A stretch of DNA of 64,000 bases from Dryocola clanedunensis_A (lineage in GTDB: Bacteria; Pseudomonadota; Gammaproteobacteria; Enterobacterales; Enterobacteriaceae), in the NCBI GenBank assembly GCA_038405435.1, contig JBBYHZ010000010.1; one strand, written 5' to 3'. This document shows, one piece after another, positions 61,048 through 64,000 of the stretch. A program made the translations under genes and the position numbers. The notes beneath the pieces were generated by a model that worked only from the letters and a program-made list of their open reading frames with translations, made no database searches and was not told the origin of the DNA. Positions within the stretch are counted from its first letter, which is position 1; every line of letters begins with the position of its first letter.

Positions 61048-62077
61048 TTATTTCTGTGCTTTAAAAGTGAAAGGTTTGGGATAACGTTCTGCATCCTGAT
61101 GTTCGATCATCCATCCCGGATAATGAGGAGACATAGCGCTTATCGCATCAAGATGCGTCAGTTCTTCTGCTGTCAGAGCGATGTCTGTAGCGCCAAGATT
61201 ATCGGTGAGCTGGGCGATCCGTTTTACACCGATAATCACGCTGGTAACCCATGGCCTGGCAAGTAACCATGCTAGTGCGATCCTGCTTACCGATACAGCG
61301 TATTTGTCTGCAATGACTCGCATTTCAGCAACGCATCGCCACGCCAGATCGCGATCAACCGGGGGGAAATCGAATTTGCTGCGACGGGAATCGCTCTCTG
61401 CCGCTGCACCAGGGCCAAATTTTCCGGAAAGTAAACCACCGGCGAGGGGTGACCAGACAAGGAGTCCTATTTTCTCTTCGCAGAGCAGTGGCACCAGTTC
61501 CCGCTCCACGTCACGACCGGCAACAGAGTAATACGCTTGAAGTGTCTCAAACCGTGTGGCGTGAAGAGCTTCACTCAGGCCAAGCGATTTACCCAGCCTG
61601 CCTGCGGACCAGTCCCTGTCGTGTGAGATCGTCAAGAGCACGCAGTGTCTCTTCTATGGGTGTGACCGGATCACTCGCATGTATCTGGTACAGATCAATA
61701 TAATCGACCTGCAGTCGTTCCAGGCTTCGCTGCACTGAATCCATGATGTGTCCGCGTGAGGCACCCTTATCGTTCGGCCCGGGTCCCATAACACCACCCG
61801 TTTTTGTGGCAAGAATGATATCGCTACGTACTACGCCAAGCTCTTTAAGCGCCACTCCCGTTATACGCTCAGACTGGCCAAAGGAATAAATATCAGCAGT
61901 ATCAATAAAGTTAATGCCGCCAGATAATGCCTGAGCGATAAGTTGGTTAGCTTCTTTCTGCGCGACAGCACCGATTGAGGACCACATACCCGCATCCGCG
62001 TTTCCGCCCAGGGTCATCGTACCGAGACACAATTCCGAAACGAACAGGCCTGTCCGGCCAAGCTGGTTATATTTCAC
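61048..62077 (-). pseudogene. aldo/keto reductase, broken by frameshift
   Basis: The N-terminal half (start 62077, MKYNQLGRTGLFVSELCLG) reads through DLTRQGLVR and then hits a stop near 61589. The C-terminal half continues in another frame from about 61612 (GKSLGLSEALHATRFETLQ) to the stop at 61048. Catalytic Asp, Tyr and Lys lie in NFIDTADIYSFG and ILATKTGG. The family sequence RYIGVSNW expected at the junction is missing. The loss fits a 26-base deletion between two copies of CTGGTCCGC, of which one remains (61604-61612). Assumed non-functional. Confidence 0.87.
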
Positions 62078-62105
62078 TTTATCAGCCTCTTTTTATTTAA
62101 CAGCT

Positions 62106-62687
62106 TTACGCGTTAACGGGATGAAACTGCGCGGCAATATTTGCGACACGTGCCCCATACCGGCGTGCCGTTTCGAGATCACCGGTGGACATCTCTTCAG
62201 GCGAAGCGTCAGCGGGGGTTTGTGCCATTGGACCGATATTGGATCCCATCCGGTTAAGGTCATCACGCAACGACGCTTTTGTGTTTGATGACTTGATATC
62301 CATGTTGACCCAGATACCACCGTGCTGACCGGCCAGCAGAAAGAAATAGGCCAGGGTATTCAGCTTGTCACCATTGATGCTGGCGCTGTTGGTAAAGCCG
62401 CCAAAAATTTTATTAATCCACTTACCCTCAAACCAGGGTTTTGACGAGGCATCGGCAAATTTTTTGAACTGCCAGCTTGGCCCTCCCATATAGGTTGGCG
62501 AACCGAGCAGAATGACATCGGCTTTGCTGATTTTCTCCCATGCATCTTCAGCAATATTTCCTTCGGAGTCGATGGCTATCAGCGTGGCACTGGCACCGTT
62601 CGCCACAGCAGCTGCCATCCGTTCCGTATGCCCGTAGCCAGAGTGATAGATAACAACGGCATTAATCGTTTTCAGGGGATGAGACAT
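62106..62687 (-). CDS. flavodoxin-like NAD(P)H oxidoreductase family protein
   Basis: 193 residues, flavodoxin fold. The FMN phosphate loop is IYHSGYGHTERMA, and the isoalloxazine-side loops are GSPTYMGGPSWQFKKF and AGQHGG. It resembles WrbA-type quinone reductases but is not WrbA itself. Divergent from the LysR gene with a 115-base gap and followed after 28 bases by the aldo/keto reductase remnant; probably controlled by that regulator. Confidence 0.82.
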   Translation of the reverse strand: MSHPLKTINAVVIYHSGYGHTERMAAAVANGASATLIAIDSEGNIAEDAWEKISKADVILLGSPTYMGGPSWQFKKFADASSKPWFEGKWINKIFGGFTNSASINGDKLNTLAYFFLLAGQHGGIWVNMDIKSSNTKASLRDDLNRMGSNIGPMAQTPADASPEEMSTGDLETARRYGARVANIAAQFHPVNA

Positions 62688-62802
62688 TTTGATTACCTCC
62701 AGAGAGAGTCAGTGGGATACATGGTGTTAATGCAGTCTATTAGGTATTAATATCCTCATAAATGGCCCAAAAAATAACGCACTGTTACCCTGATGGTGAA
62801 CA

Positions 62803-63708
62803 ATGAAAAATCTCGATGCACTGATTATTTTTGCGCGTGTGGCAGAAATGAAGAGTTTTACTCAGGCCGCTGAAAGTCTGGGTATCAAGAAAGGACGTGC
62901 CTCAGTGGTGGTCCGTGAACTGGAACATGACGTGGGAACTACACTTTTGCACCGTACAACACGAACCGTGCAGCTTACGGAGGACGGACGTGCTTTCTAT
63001 TCGCGCGCGCGCGACCTGTTATCGGAAGCAGAAGATTTGCGGTCAATGTTCACAAATTTCGGTAGGCCATTGCGGGGTCGGTTACGCGTTGATATGCCAG
63101 CCGTCCTGGCGCAAAGCGTGGTAATCCCGGCCCTGCCAGCGTTGCTGAAAGCACACCCTGAACTGGAGCTTGAGCTTTCAAGTACCGACCGCCGTGTCGA
63201 TTTGGTCCCTGAAGGGTTCGACTGCGTGGTTCGTCTGGGGCCCATCGTGGATGAAACACTTATTGCCAGACCCCTGGGACATTTACGCATGATCAATGCA
63301 GCAAGCCCGGACTATCTGGATTGCTTCGGTGTGCCACAGACGATTGATGATCTGCTCAACCAGGGACACAGAATGGTTCATTACATGCGGAATTTTGGTT
63401 CAAAACCTGACGGATGGGAGTATCCGACAGGCGATGGCTACAAGTCTCTTATGTTGCCTGGCAGAATGAGAGTCAACAGCGTACCGGCTTATCATGAGGC
63501 CGGGCTGGCGGGTCTAGGCTTAATTCAGGGAGGGTATTCCTCGCTCATGCCGCATATCAAACGTGGTGCCCTGATTGAGGTACTTCCTGATCTACGTCCC
63601 GAGCCGCTCATAGCATCATTTGTCATCGCGCACCGGCGCAATTTGTCGCCGCGTGTAAAGGCTTTTATGAGCTGGACTGAAGATATTCTAAAACCTTATT
63701 TTGACTGA
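62803..63708 (+). CDS. LysR-family transcriptional regulator
   Basis: 301 residues. The N-terminal winged HTH is at 1-60 (LIIFARVAEMKSFTQAAESLGIKKGRASVVVRELE, unusual KKGRAS in the recognition region in place of the common SQPALS-like segment). The effector domain is at 90-300 (LRVDMPAVLAQSVVIPALPALL). Divergent from the flavodoxin-like gene, the usual arrangement for a regulator and its target. A near-palindrome GG-TATTAATA-TCC at 62743-62755 in the shared spacer is a possible operator. Confidence 0.88.
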   Translation: MKNLDALIIFARVAEMKSFTQAAESLGIKKGRASVVVRELEHDVGTTLLHRTTRTVQLTEDGRAFYSRARDLLSEAEDLRSMFTNFGRPLRGRLRVDMPAVLAQSVVIPALPALLKAHPELELELSSTDRRVDLVPEGFDCVVRLGPIVDETLIARPLGHLRMINAASPDYLDCFGVPQTIDDLLNQGHRMVHYMRNFGSKPDGWEYPTGDGYKSLMLPGRMRVNSVPAYHEAGLAGLGLIQGGYSSLMPHIKRGALIEVLPDLRPEPLIASFVIAHRRNLSPRVKAFMSWTEDILKPYFD

Positions 63709-63799
63709 TTTCAGCATGAATTTTCTATCAAAGAATGAAGGCGCGGATGTCCGCTTCTGGCACAGAGCGGACCTTCATCATATGGCGTTCTGTCCGCGG

Positions 63800-63909
63800 T
63801 CAGCGAACCCTGTCTTTCTGCACCAGACCCGGCATCCGCGCAAACTCTCTCACATTATTGGTCACCAGAATGGCCACAGCCGCTATGGCCTGTTCCCCAT
63901 TGATTAACC
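63800..63909 (-). pseudogene. C-terminal remnant of a VapC PIN-domain toxin
   Basis: The minus strand encodes about 33 residues ending at TGA 63802-63800: GEQAIAAVAILVTNNVREF followed by ARMPGLVQKDRVR. This matches the end of enterobacterial VapC (AIAAGAVLVTNNVREF-VPGL), including the TNN segment at the PIN active site. The rest of the toxin and the VapB antitoxin are not visible up to the window end; the upstream frame soon loses similarity. Confidence 0.7.
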
Positions 63910-64000
63910 GCCGTGTTGTTAATAATATCCGCTTCTGGCTGTGAGTTGCCCCAGAGGGAATTACGGCTTGCGGGCGGTTAAATGGCAGTAGGTAACCGGA

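Noticed and set aside
63735..63944. Short plus-strand open frames after the LysR gene
   Set aside because: They lie antisense to the VapC remnant and have no ribosome site or family match.
1..64000. CRISPR arrays, tRNA and rRNA genes
   Set aside because: No regularly spaced repeats and no cloverleaf or rRNA sequence noticed; the dispersed palindromes are REP and ERIC elements.

Overview
The window is chromosomal DNA from a member of the Enterobacteriaceae, of the Enterobacter/Klebsiella/Cedecea kind. The gene order ychF-pth-ychH-dauA-prs-ispE-lolB-hemA-prfA-prmC-sirB2-sirB1-kdsA-chaA-chaB-chaC-ychN ... ychO-narL-narX-narK-narGHJI follows the E. coli backbone, and the proteins are close to their E. 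coli counterparts. Extra modules sit in that backbone: an assimilatory nitrate cluster of the Klebsiella oxytoca type (nasR-nasFEDCBA), a dat-ddc pair, and two envelope gene clusters that I cannot assign to a described system. The species cannot be fixed from the sequence alone.

Layout. 1-2646 (minus strand): an envelope operon of an SH3-domain lipoprotein, an exported protein of unknown function and, running off the left edge, a kinase-fold protein whose catalytic residues are degenerate. 3456-6325: dat-ddc for 1,3-diaminopropane synthesis. 6609-11073: a tight four-gene operon of three predicted outer-membrane beta-barrels plus a DUF4056 protein. 11186-27523: yghU and the conserved housekeeping block (translation, haem, isoprenoid, PRPP, KDO, lipoprotein sorting, cation/proton exchange). 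27603-38645: nasR and the nas operon. This has a sigma-54 promoter, two NtrC-like sites, a leader with two ANTAR-type hexaloop hairpins and an attenuator, an ABC nitrate transporter, a NasC-NasB polypeptide fused in frame, and NasA. 38622-40694: a PEBP-family protein and ychO. 40747-41102: a striking non-coding region of nested inverted repeats. 41175-52497: nitrate sensing (narXL), exchange (narK) and respiration (narGHJI), with perfect FNR boxes and NarL heptamers and an ERIC element between narX and narK. 52579-58895 (minus): the ynjBCDE transporter/sulfurtransferase cluster, a TVP38-family membrane protein and xthA.

59040-64000 looks like an accessory region. It holds an ISNCY-type transposase, a DUF1330 protein, an aldo/keto reductase broken by a frameshift, a flavodoxin-like protein with a divergent LysR regulator, and the C-terminal remnant of a VapC toxin.

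Functional theme: almost a third of the window handles nitrate. The nas genes import and reduce nitrate to ammonium under nitrogen limitation (NtrC plus NasR antitermination). The nar genes use nitrate as an electron acceptor without oxygen (FNR plus NarXL). Here the two systems lie side by side, separated only by the PEBP-family gene, ychO and the structured intergenic element.
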